A stretch of 64,000 nucleotides of DNA from contig NW_019775746.1 of assembly GCF_001039355.2 (NCBI RefSeq), positions 367,496 through 431,495 on the forward strand, given 5' to 3'. The notes below the pieces were generated by a model that saw only the letters and a list, made by a program, of their open reading frames with translations, was not told where the DNA came from and did not search any database. A program made the translations under genes and the position numbers. This document shows, in pieces, positions 36,956 to 48,739 of this stretch. Origin of the DNA: Lingula anatina. Lineage: Eukaryota; Brachiopoda; Lingulata; Lingulida; Lingulidae. The stretch's first letter is position 1. Every line of letters begins with the position of its first letter.

Positions 36956-37599
36956 CTGAAGAGGCAAAGAACAACAAGGCCATACCAATGGGATCTTCAT
37001 GTATTTTTGAAATAAAACACGTTGCAAAAAATAGAACATGACATTAGGAAAACAACCGGGGGGCTTTGACGATGATTTGATGACCGGTAGAGATGCTTGT
37101 TGTACACTTCGAACAATACCCCTTTTTTGTTTCAGACACACTGACATTATATTAACTGACTCTATCTCTGCTCAGACAAACAGGACAGGCAATGAAATTA
37201 AAACGCAATCTTGGTCGAGCTACTGATAATCAACAATCTTTATCGGTTTGTTCATTACCCATCAAAGGCATCTAAACAGCTATCGCTATAAATATTAAAT
37301 TCTCTATAATGAAGCTGCGAGGTGAGAGGGAAAGTGGATTAAAGACCCCTGAATGGTAAAATTAACGCGATCTTTTAACTTTTAATACGAGACCTCGCCA
37401 GCAAGGTTGCGCGCTAAACTAAGCCTGCTACATTTAGCACATTTCATTGGGATTGTGTGTAATAGTAACAGCGTAGCACGGCGGTCCTCGCCGAGCGCTG
37501 ACTGCCTGGCTGACCTATTGAAAAGACACCTTAACGGTGCTTGATCAGAGTCGGTGAGATGAAAGTGTTAAGGTTGTCGAGAAAGGGTAGTTACCGTAC
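36956..37599 (-). other. Irx intron 1
   Basis: This short 644-bp intron lies between coding exons 1 and 2. It has donor GTACGG and tandem CTTCAG acceptors, phase 0. No exon or RNA was recognised in it. The base composition is more mixed than that of the long introns. Confidence 0.8.
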
Positions 37600-37665
37600 C
37601 TGGGGTGCCGAGAGAGTGCTTGACGCGACGGGCGGTAGAGAGTACCCCAGCGGCGGGTAGGACAT
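37600..37665 (-). CDS. Irx: Irx coding exon 1 (N-terminus, residues 1-22)
   Basis: This short first coding exon has 22 codons, beginning MSYPPLGYSLPP and ending SAPQ at a GTACGG donor in phase 0. The start was chosen because the ATG has A at -3, an in-frame TGA lies 20 codons upstream (37728-37726) with no other in-frame ATG between, and the MSYP start with SAPQ before the first intron matches vertebrate Irx proteins, which begin MSYPQFGYP and also have a short first coding exon. It is too short to show up in an ordinary ORF scan. The intron to exon 2 is only 644 bp. The 5' UTR extends to the right by an unknown length. Confidence 0.88.
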
Positions 37666-38420
37666 AATACTACAGCTCGCCGCCCGTGAACTCCTCGCTC
37701 GCCTCTTTTTTCCTTCCCCTTTCTCTCAGTTATTACTCCTTGCCCTTAACGATGATTGCACCACAGAAGGGGTTCGGGATATGGAATCTGCGGAATAAAG
37801 TTTTTTCCTTCTAGCGTTTTGCACCGGGGTCGGTCCCAGCCACGCAGGTTAAATCCACAACGCTTGTCTGTTTTGGTGCTCGACCCTCGATAGGGTGCAT
37901 GTAGAAAAATGAAAGAAACCGGGTGTTTGGCTTGTTCGAGGCCGAGAGGTCAAAAGACACACTGAGATACGAGATCCGGGAAAACAACTCTGAGGCTTTC
38001 AGCTGGGATGAGATCCCTCCATCAGAACCTAACCGGCGGGGATACCGCAGTACGAGGAGAAGTTGTAGATTTTAAAAGTAAACGTCTTAATCAGCCGCCG
38101 CGTCCAGTACATTAGTCCACTGCTCCCGTAGTATGTCCACTCTTGGTCAGTCCGAGCGAGACCTGTTGTTGTAGTTAAGTTAATGCATTTTTGGAGTGGG
38201 CACTATTCGTAGTAACAGCACTCGACCAAAGTTAAGTTAAAGATTGACATCCCTTGACACGAGAGGCTCATTTTAGTGTAATGTCATGACGAACCTCATG
38301 CGCAGTTACTGCCCTCTGACATTTCCGTCCGACCCCGTGCTCTGTTTGATAAATTAGAAGCCCAGGTGGGCATGTTCAACGGCTCCTAATTTGCATACTG
38401 CTATCTTAATAATTACTCGA
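37666..38420 (-). promoter_or_regulatory. 5' flank of Irx: 5' UTR and probable promoter region
   Basis: This sequence lies directly upstream of the start codon and is less AT-rich than the rest of the window. It begins with a purine-rich (coding-sense) leader. An octamer-like ATTTGCAT lies at 38389-38396. No clear TATA box was placed, and the transcription start is not determined. The assignment rests on position. Confidence 0.4.
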
Positions 38421-40475
38421 TTTTTACAATCAGAATGAGAGGGTAGAATGAATGAAACGACATGATTGTTTTGATGTTTCAGAGAAATTCACTCAAATGT
38501 TTATAAAAAAGGATTTTACCTATCTAAGAAACATAACTTCTTATCCTTCCAATAATATGCCCTTCTGCACGTACAAGATTGAATGACTGTAAGCCAATAA
38601 TATCCTTAGTTTATGTTACGCGTTAAAACACAGATTAAGTGATGGGGGTCCGTCATGTATTAACAATTTATCTCCGTGTTTTGATTGGATGAAAGAAATT
38701 AGGTGAAACATTATCACTGATGTTGTCAGTCAGAGCAGAAGGTGAAACGAGACTAGTTCCCCGCGACAAAAGGTTCCGAGCCATTTGTCAGTCATTATAA
38801 TTTACAAGCTCGGCTAAGACAGGACGAACCTATGTCGCCTGATGATGTATATGTCTCGGTTTTTCTATTGCAAACTAAAATTGTTCACAAAAATCGTTTT
38901 GTTTTGCTAAGGGACTTGAATGCATTCTTGTTAACCACTCGGGGAAGTTGTTTTCTCAAAATAAAACCTATCAAATTCCCGCATTTTAAAAATGCGATAC
39001 ATTGCTCCACTGTTCTGTCTAGAGTTAACGTCTGTTCGACCGAACAGCCGTCATTTTTCTAACCGACAATTCTTATATCAACCCACTTTCCATTTTTATT
39101 TCTTATATTTAGATACAAAAACTTCGCCGGGAAAGGCGTTGAATCAAGTAATATTTCAGTTGAACTACTGCAGGCTACAGGACTTAGGACTGGCAACCCG
39201 TTAAGAAGAAAGCCCCTTACGTGAATGGAAGTCATAAAGATCTACCAGCTATTGCCGGACCCGGCGTTCTCAGTTTAATTAACAAAGGTTAATGGAAGAA
39301 GAAATGACCAGCGGACGCCACAAGACAGTAGCGGTCATCAGCACGTGAGCATTAATTAAGATCTCCGTGTTAACGACTGCTTGCAAGGTAAATACCATTA
39401 AAAATTCAACTGCGAACTTTAAATATACTATATTTTCGTGCTATTGTCGCACTAGTGTCCCATGTGCAAGCTTTAGCTAGGATCACACGGTTTTGCTGGG
39501 ATAGCATTACAGCAGGGTTCGACATGGAGGACGGCAGGGAATAGATTATGCAATCTTATAGTGCAACTGTCAGGGTAAATTTTGGCGGAATATGAACACA
39601 CTTCGCGGAGGGTTGTTTAGATGAAGACATTGACATCTGGGTATTTCTTCCCACATGTTTCTATCAGTTATCAGAATTGAACTTGGTGAACTTTCTCAGA
39701 ACTAAGGTATACTTTTCATTTTTTTGTCAATTTTCAACTTATTGAGTTTGCGGCAGGTAAAATAAGCATGTTCGTTATTTTACTGACATCATTGTCGTTG
39801 ATGATGTATTTGTTGTATATTCAAGAGAATTACATGTGCATATATTGAGAGAAGGCTAGATTGTGATCAGTGATTATTTTCATACCACTTTTAATAAACA
39901 ATCGTTCATCTTATTATTTTTACACTTGGTCGTTCCACAATTTTAATATAATCATATTCATAAAAATAATTGAAATTCCTTTCGTTAATAACAAGCTAAG
40001 ATCAAAGGGGACAGATATACAAAATCTTAACTGACAAATAAATTATTCCAAATAAAATATTTAACCTCTGCGCTGCCTTCTGTCAGCCTTAGTGGCGACA
40101 TTTGATAGGTACATTAACAACTTCCTCTAAAAACTAAGAGCACACCATAGTGAAGCATTTCTTGTTTAGGAGAATATACGAGCTAAAAATATAATACATG
40201 AGAGGTTAATTTAGGTTTGTCAAAGAAAAATTATCGTTTTGAAATTATTAAGCAATTCTACATTTCTATTTTACTTTGTTGTAAACTCATAAATTATTGA
40301 TATGCTCACCAAGATCTGAAGAGCCGACGGATTTAGGGGGAGATTTTATCATAGTCATTTCTTTGCTGCTATGTTATTTGATTATCCAACCGACCTTGTA
40401 GTAATCTTAAGGACCCATCTAAATGCCTGCGGTCCTCTTCTTTACCCCTCCTTTTAATATACCTACCTCTCCTCT

Positions 40476-40478
40476 CAT

Positions 40479-40525
<47 letters not shown>

Positions 40526-40602
40526 TTTGTTATTTTGTTTGTTTCAAAAAGTATTTATTTATTTATTTATTTATTCAGTTAGTTAGTTAGTTTGTTTGTT
40601 TG
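40476..40602. repeat. (ATTT)n tetranucleotide tract with (GTTA)/(GTTT) ends
   Basis: Two ATTT blocks (about 40476-40528 and 40553-40575) are separated by a GTTT-rich stretch and followed by AGTT and GTTT units. Confidence 0.96.
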
Positions 40603-41999
40603 AAAAAGAATATTTGAACCTTAGTCAGATACTTCAACCAGGCCAGTTGTAATGATAACATTATGAACAATAATAGATTTGAAAAAAAAATGATACCGAA
40701 ATTATAATATTGAAGACGTATGTGTGAGTTTTATGTTGAATGGTAAATTAGTCCAGTGTAATTAGAAATAATATTACTGTCAAGGTTTCTGAATTCCTGT
40801 CACACAGTGGAATCATATTTTATGGACATTGATTTTGCATAGAAATATGGAGCGGTCATAATGCGATGGTAACTTGATATATTATTTATACCTTGCTTTA
40901 TTTTGCCATGTTCGAAACGTAATGCCACGAATGAACAGAAACAGAAATTTGAAGACCATTAATCCGACGTCATTTATATTTAAAAAGCTACCTTGACGTG
41001 ACTGTTCATTTTTTCTCTGAAATAATTATCAGGTACAAAGTTCGGGCATGGCGAGATTATACGTCTCCTTGTGTAATTATTTCTATTTGCTAGTTTGTTG
41101 ACAAAACTAGTCTATTTCTATTCTGTATAATGATATTAATTTTTCTGGTAAATCTGTCATATTGAGACTGGGGCTGGGAACACAAACTGCAACAACAACA
41201 CTGGCGTGTTCTCTGGACATGAGAAAAAGTGGCCATAACCCCTCCCCCTTCCCCCGACCAGGATTATTCACCGAATTATATTTGTTGATTTTAAAATAAT
41301 TTATTTTCACTACAGACTTAAATTATATTTAACTATTATGATTTGAAATTGTCATATCATTTAAAAAATCTTTTTTACTATTTGCCACTTTTGTTTGTGC
41401 ACCATACACGTAACATGAGGCTATCACTCTTTGTAATTTTTTTTTATTTCTTAAATTTATTTATAATCCCTTAGACCTAATCACGCTACTCTGTAGTGAT
41501 AAGATAAGATATGCCATTTATTTTGGTATTCAGATGAAAAATAGCGCCATCAGATAATATAGTCAAGGCGGATTTTTGTAGTCCTAAACAAATGATGATA
41601 AGAAAGAAATATATGATTTACCCTCATGTGCAGCGTAAGTTTTATCCTTCATCAAGGCAATTATCCCATTATTTCTTTTTTCTTCCACTTTACGCCCATA
41701 AACAGACAAGAGTTTGCCCGGACCACCCATTCAGCTTCTTTATGTTTATGGGGCAAATTTCTGAGTAAATTACTGGCAATACAATCATTGCTCAAAAAAT
41801 ACATGTCAATCATTGTGCCAGTATCCCCGCCGGTTATATATTAAAATAAATATTTCGTAAAAGTAGAAAACCATACAAACTACTTAAATTAAGGAAGAAG
41901 AGGCTAGTAAAAGTTAGTTCCACTGCACGAAGAAGGTGGTTATTACCTGCAACGTCAGATCTATTCCCATTTGGGTGTAAGACAATGGTAGGTTGAATT

Positions 42000-42020
42000 T
42001 TATTATTATTATTATTATTT
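42000..42020. repeat. (ATT)n trinucleotide tract
   Basis: Six ATT units. The poly-Asn in a minus-strand open frame is an artefact of it. Confidence 0.93.
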
Positions 42021-42798
42021 GTAAACATTTCATGTATTTTATTCAAACCTGGTATTTTGGGCGCTGACGTTCTTAGTGTTATTGGGCCGGTGCTGAGCAA
42101 TATGTCATTCATATATATAAATAATATCTCGCTTATGAATTTTATAGAGAATTAAAGTTTGATTTCATAATTCTGATAAAAAGACACAGATCAGTTTTAA
42201 AAGTTCTCAAACATCGAGTAGATGACTATCATTTGTGTCTCTGACCATCTGGGGAAGGGTGTTCGTGAAACAAGCAGTTCGTCCTTGACGCTCATCGATC
42301 ACGTATTAGACTCTTAAACAGAATTCACACCGAAAGAATCTCATTTGTTTTCATCTCTCTGTGGAATTGTTCAGATTGCTGAAGCACAGAGCATGGTTTT
42401 TGTTCGCGTCGAGTTTATGGCGGACTATAAAAAAATAAAATATTAGACGTCATGACAATGTTGTTTTAACTGTTCGTTTTCAACTATTTCCTTCGGCGTA
42501 TACAAACCCAAATAATTTTCTTTTGGTAAAAAAGATAAAAAGTGAATGATTGCATAAAAAGAATGTTGTCAAACTTAAAAAACAGGCTAACAAATAATAT
42601 CATAATATACTCCCTCGCATACTCCCAACTTAAGTCTGATTTTAGTAGGTTATACGGACCACTAAACGCTCTCTTCGAATATATATTTTTTGTATCATTT
42701 TTCACCGACAAATCTGCAGAACCGAGAACCTCTCCTTTTGCGCACTACCATACAATGCTGAATAGGAAGGCAACTCGTGTTCTCTTATCGATCACGTT

Positions 42799-42935
42799 GG
42801 TCAGCGATTGGTGGTCAGCTCTTCTGACCATGACCATCCGACCTAAAGGCTGGTTGGCTGGTCAGCTGGTTGGGTTATCTTGGCTAGGTGGGGGTCACGT
42901 TTTCTTGACCGGTCAGACTCTGCTAGAACTGGTCA
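42799..42935. promoter_or_regulatory. Cluster of nine GGTCA/TGACC half-sites (candidate nuclear-receptor element)
   Basis: GGTCA or TGACC starts at 42799, 42813, 42825, 42831, 42860, 42893, 42906, 42911 and 42931, nine times in 137 bp. Two are arranged as palindromes: TGGTCAG-N5-CTGACCA (42812-42830) and TGACCGGTCA (42906-42915). GGTCA is the nuclear-receptor half-site core. The block is GC-richer than its surroundings and open on the plus strand for 136 codons, which I read as chance. It is about 5 kb upstream of the Irx start codon. Confidence 0.35.
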
Positions 42936-44978
42936 TCCTCTCCTTAAATTAACGTCTCTCAAAGCTGTAGCGACACAATTTCTCGCTCCCTTAATTTGAT
43001 TTTAATGATAGCTCCCTAAATTAACACATCTTCTACCGCAGTAGACATCACTCTGTATGCCGTGGAGTCTTTTTCTCTTTTATTTTGGACTAATTGAATT
43101 TTGATCGCTTATCTCTGGCTCTGAGCAGTTATGCATTTTGATGAGTCCGAAGCGTTTTGGTATTGAAATATAGTAATCAGGCATTTTGTTCACGTAACTT
43201 GTGTTGGAAGATATGACAAAATTTGACAATTTTAAGAAAATGGTTACTTGTTTACTATTGAATGTATAGGCTTTAATAAGCTTATAATTTCAAACCATTT
43301 CGTTTGATTTGTAGTGCAACTTATATTTCATTCGCTGAAATATTGATTACATTATTTTCGTGGTCAAACAGGCTGCTAGATTCTGTGTGTTTATTCATTT
43401 TTATTTTGGTATATAAGATATTAGTTAAAAATATCACCTTTATTGCACCGGTGTTACAAACGCTTGTTATCACATTCTACACTGCGAATGTACTGATTTA
43501 TAAGGGTAAAAATACACAGTTTGGTAATATTTACTGTAGTATTAGGTGCGTTTGATGAATATTACATATAATAAGTCAAAACAGACAAACCGACAAAAAT
43601 TAAACCCTGTTTCAAAAAGGGTTTGATTCATTGGCATGATGCTGCACGACCACAATCATATTATCGAACTGAAGGTAATTTTTTCCAAATTTACAATTGC
43701 AATACCATAGAAAGTTTGAAATATCTTTGAAAGTTTAAAAGTAAGATAGATATATGTTAAAACTCAAACGTCACTTTCTCAAACATCAGCACACACATTT
43801 AGCTCCATTTCAAAAGCTGTAACATTACCGCGTTACTCGACACCCCGTTGCCAGCTCTGCCAATACAACCAATGCTGAGACCAGCAGCACGTCTTTTCCG
43901 GGTTTTTAATTCGATTTTAATACTGTCTAATTGAATTAAGACCTGTGGTGACAATAAATGGATGACCTACTGACTAATTTTAATTTATTTTGTCCGACCT
44001 GTCAATCAAACGTCTCGGAATGAAGAGACCGGGTATTTTGTGGGGCTATCGGTAAGTACTCAAGCTATAGAGTAGCACAAATAATATAACGCTGTTTACG
44101 GTCCAACAGCCATTAACACTGCGAAAAATGATCCCTGGTAGAATTTAAAGGCGGCCTACTTCAGAATCGATTTCATGTAGTGCAGGGGAGCTTGCCTGGC
44201 TATGACGAAGCCTGATAGATAAAGAGGACATAAAAACAAAATTTTAAAAAATTAGAAGGAATTAAAAAAATTCGATGCGCCTTACTGCAGATTTAATTGC
44301 GAATTCTTCTGTTGAAATGTTCTAAACCGAGAAAGAAATCAGATAATCACGGCGTGATAAATTATCTACTTTTAGATTTTATCATGATCGAAGCGCCTCA
44401 TCACAACGTTAATAAAATTACGATTTAAACGTTTTCAGTAGCACGGCTACAATCCTTCATAGAACAGCCACGCTTGGGCGACTACACTGGGCTTGAACGA
44501 GGTCTACACGTCAACGAAGAATAGAAACCATCATAAAAGTAAATTAAAGAATAAAAAATTGCTTGCTAAGACATTAAAACATGATGCCACGGCGCGACGC
44601 CTTTATCTTACTTAGACTTGATAGTGATATACTGGCTTTTAATCCCAACATTCTGTCAGATAGGGAGTTCGTTTTTTCCTTTTAACGAAAACCCACCCAG
44701 CTATTTTGATACTGTGTCAGTCATAAAGAAGAAACACGGACGGGAAGGGTATCGAAGTTTACCTTTGCCAAATTTGATATATTATCCGTCTTCCGTCAAG
44801 TTATCCCGTCTTTTTTTCACCATTTTCTCTCCTCTCTCCGTCGTATCCTTGTTTCGTATAAAAGTGTATTGGTTCTTGCTAAGAATAATGAATGTCAATA
44901 GATCAGGATCTGGGGTTAATTTAAGTTCTATGTGACCTCTGTGTGAAATGAGTAAAGTTCTATTTGACTGAGAAAACA

Positions 44979-45082
<104 letters not shown>

Positions 45083-45853
45083 CCCTGTACAAGCATTTAT
45101 CAAAACATTGCATTATCCGGCCAAATTTTCGAATATTTGAATTTTTGTTTTATATACATCATACATATTGCAAATGTTGTTTATAATGATAACAATTGAA
45201 ATTCATAATATATTTTTAAAAAACTACTGTAAGCGAAATTCTTGCATCAAATTTTCAAAAAATAAAATATAATTAATTATAGCTGATGAATCCCCATGAA
45301 ATTTCGTGCTAACTTTTAAGAAAAGTGTTCGCTGCTCGCAATTTGCCTGGAATGTCTTTTTTTTAATCTGAGAATAGACTGGTAAATATTCTTTAATCAA
45401 AACAAGAAAAGAAAAGCTTAATGAAACTTTACAGTGTGACTAATGTATGAAAATGTGATTTCGATCAAAGGCGTCACGGTTCAGGGCTAATAAACTCCCT
45501 TGACGAAGGGTTAAAAAAGAGCCCGTTAAACAAGAAAATTTGCTTTGCTTTGAAAAGTAATCTGTAGTCAGATGAAATTTTTTGCTTATTTTATCCAAAA
45601 ATTGAGGTTGACTGCCCAGGGTTTTGTTGTTGTTTTTTCTCCAAGGGGGGAGTAAACAAGTACAGCAAACGCCTGGCAATAAAAACGATCTGGTTGTCTT
45701 CTGTTCAGCCTGGCTAACAGCTACCACAGAGCCGTGAATAAAGCTTTTGAGCTTTGGGGGTATTTATTTAAGACCTAGTTTGTTGGTCAGATGATGCTTT
45801 TAAGACAAGTTTACTGTTTGAATATATTTACCTTATCATTATACTTCCCCCCC

Positions 45854-45893
45854 TCTCTCTCTCTCTCTGTGTGTGTATGTGTGTGTGTGTGTG
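45854..45893. repeat. (CT)n-(GT)n composite microsatellite
   Basis: A CT tract is followed by a GT tract with one TATG interruption. Confidence 0.95.
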
Positions 45894-47488
45894 CAGATTA
45901 TAGCCAAAAAGAAACACGACTAGTATGTGACCACAATCCATGTATTCTGTACGTACATGTTAGCGAAATGTACACGATTTCAAACTACAGTGACTCATTC
46001 TTTCTATTTTTTAAATGTAGAACCTCATTGTTGATAGGACAATAGTATCGAGATATATTGACGTCGTTGGATAGTATTTTTAAAGAAACAAGTTCATAAA
46101 GTCCCGTAAACCTGCCAAATAGATTTTCAGACATGCGCACCGAGGCCCAAACCATTGTAGTGACTTCAAAAAAGTACGACATCAAACGAACGTTAAATCT
46201 TTCTAATGTTGGTATTTTCTTTTATTTGCGTCTGTTAGTCGTTGACAGGTTTAACGACGGCATCCTACACTATAGAAATGTTCAGTAACAACAATCGCAA
46301 GTATAATTCTTCTCATAAGTTGCATGTTATTTACTAGATGCAGTCAGCCATATTTGATAGATACACCGTCTTCTTGCTGTTTCCCTCCAACGAGTTGATG
46401 GGTCACGTTACGCTTAAGAAAAGAGCTCCATTTCAAAACAGCTCAAACCAAGACTACCTTAAGTATGTGATATTTCACGGCAGAGAAAAAGACAGAAAGT
46501 GTGGTTCTATCTTGCTTATCATTTTGTTTCGCCCTCTTACATTTACTGACAACCCTCCCAAAATTCCCTACAGTCCAACCATTTTGATTGTGAACTCCAC
46601 TGGTGTTCAGATTTGATATTCTTTTGTTGATAGTATTTTAAGCGAAGCGTTCAATTATTTTAATATTTTTCATCGTGGGTAACCAGTTAACATTGAACTT
46701 TCAGGTGTCCATGTTAGCGTCTTGGCATCAGGTCGCCGTCTGGGAGAGTTCTTCATTCCGGTTTTCAATTAGTTTCGCTGATCGAAAACAAAGTTTTTTT
46801 TTTCGAACTAGGTAGTTAATACCGTGTTTTTCTTAAAGGGCGTTCGGGTGATGTTAGTTTGCGTGAAATGTTTGTTTGAATCTGGTTTTCTACTTTGAGA
46901 CTTCCCGCGGAGGTAGAGCGGCGGGGGAACATTTTGGGTGGTGTTACCTTTTTGACGATGCACTTTCTATATAAATTGCGTTAAACAAAAACTGGGCATT
47001 TACCGGAAATACATTAGATAACGAGAAACAACACTGCTATAGAGTCTTCAGTGCAACAAACTTACTTCAGCTAAAAAACAAAAAGCGTTTAACATTTACT
47101 AAGTTATCCCAAACCCCTTAGTAAGCCCCACGATACTCCATGAATAAGCTATGAATCCGATTTTTTCACCTTTACAGGTATGCAAGTAACAAGATGCTTG
47201 CTATGGTGAAGCATGGGTTTATGTTTGTTAACATTTCCCAACAATATATTACCATGTTAATCTTTATCTTTCTCTCAGCAAGCGCACCTGATTATTTTTC
47301 ATGCCACTCAACATATTCGGGATACGTTGGCGTTCTGGTAAAGCGAGGATGATTCAATCAGGGCTTGTTTTCAGAGAAGGTGGGACAAATTTCTGGGAAC
47401 GTTGTTTTAAAATAATGTTGCTGGAACCTGTTTGAACGAAAAATAACACAATTGATCCCGCTTTCTTTTTATTTTGTTTTTAAATGCT

Positions 47489-47510
47489 TGTGTGTGTGTA
47501 TGTGTGTGTT
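47489..47510. repeat. (TG)n microsatellite
   Basis: TG repeat with one TATG interruption. Confidence 0.92.
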
Positions 47511-48720
47511 ACTTGTGAAGTTCAAGTATAATGCACACAACAAATCATTTTGCTATTTGTGATTTCAATTTAATTGCATTTTATTTTGTTTTAGCAATTT
47601 ATTGGTTTCTTTATCCATTTTGAATAATTTGCATATTTCTTGATTTTTTCCTTCCTACTTAAGTGCAGTCGTTGAGGGGAGAGGGGGGGGGGTAATACAC
47701 ATTGAAAACAAGTTGATACAAATGACCCACCGAGAGTCTGAAGTTGGCTACTGTATAGTGTTTGAGAGGTGGAGTGCTTTCTCATCTAATATCTCTAGTA
47801 AACTACCAGCAGTGTCATTTCCAATGACAGTATAATTCTAATCTCTGTTGTTCGTTTCTGTAACGCCACGTGGCTATAGATATTAGAAATACACGTACAG
47901 ATACCATGGCCATGGTTATATTCCGTTGAGAGAATCAAGTTAATTTTGTATTACTCAACGTACATTTCACGTAGTTAATCAAGAGTGCCCTCTTTTGTCT
48001 GACATGATGGTCGGCAAACCATAAGTTAGTCAATTCCCAATTAAGTTCACAACCCTTGAAAAGTGTGATTCATTTTATATTTGTCATTTACAAAATCTAT
48101 TATATTTATTCTTGTAAGCTCAAGTAGAAAGAGATGAATCACACCGTTCAAAAAAGTGCAAACCCCATCTATAACCTATTTATTCTATTTGGTTCTTTAT
48201 TTACGAGAAAAGTGCCCGTTTGTCATCGAAGCACAGTCCCTCCTTTATTATTTATTACTGTAGCAAATAACATAAAAAACAGTTTTTATGAGCAAGGTAT
48301 TATTTATTTCGGAAGAACTACTTATTATTCAAACACAAGTAATAAATGATATATGTTTATTGCTAGCTTGCCACAGACTGTTCAGAGTTAAAAGAACAGG
48401 TACGCCTAATTATACAGACATTGCTTCATATAATTTTGATATGAAAAATGCAACAAACTTATAGTCACATATGTTACAATAAAGTACTATACGGGTGGTA
48501 CATCTTTTTCAGATGTATACTTTTGCTAACATCATCTTCAATGTTTTAAATCTGTTTTGTTCACGTTCGGACAGCAGATTAAAATCGACTTTTTGTTTTG
48601 CATGAGGCATATTTCCTTACCTGGTTACAATGCAAATAGTTATGTTTTCATTAAAACATTATTTTTGAATTACAGGGAATAGGACACATTTCTACAACAA
48701 AATGTAATAAAATGTATATT

Positions 48721-48739
48721 TGGTCCGATTATCGGACCA
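48721..48739. repeat. 19-bp perfect palindrome
   Basis: TGGTCCGAT and ATCGGACCA are complementary around a single central T. The arms are 9 bp. It lies at the start of a more complex block (48720-49050). Function is unknown. Confidence 0.8.

Larger units (their letters stand above)
1..37665 (-). other. Irx: Iroquois-class (Irx) homeobox gene locus, 3' end off the window
   Basis: This entry gives the whole gene span as far as visible, from the start codon on the right to the left window edge. Five coding exons join in frame with GT donors and AG acceptors and with matching phases (0, 0, 2, 1). The product is a nuclear DNA-binding transcription factor of the TALE superclass; Iroquois proteins pattern nervous system and body territories in bilaterians (family knowledge). 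The visible joined coding sequence gives 324 residues. The acidic region after the homeodomain begins, but the C-terminal half, including the Iro box usual in this family, is missing because the window ends. Introns are about 0.64, 3.0, 23.7 and 6.8 kb; intron 2 or 3 is inflated by a 2.6 kb duplication. Untranslated exons and the transcription start cannot be placed from sequence alone. Which Iroquois paralogue this is cannot be decided here. Confidence 0.93.

Noticed and set aside
36824-37015. Plus-strand Ser/Arg-rich frame
   Set aside because: Antisense shadow of Irx exon 2, including its GGA repeat.
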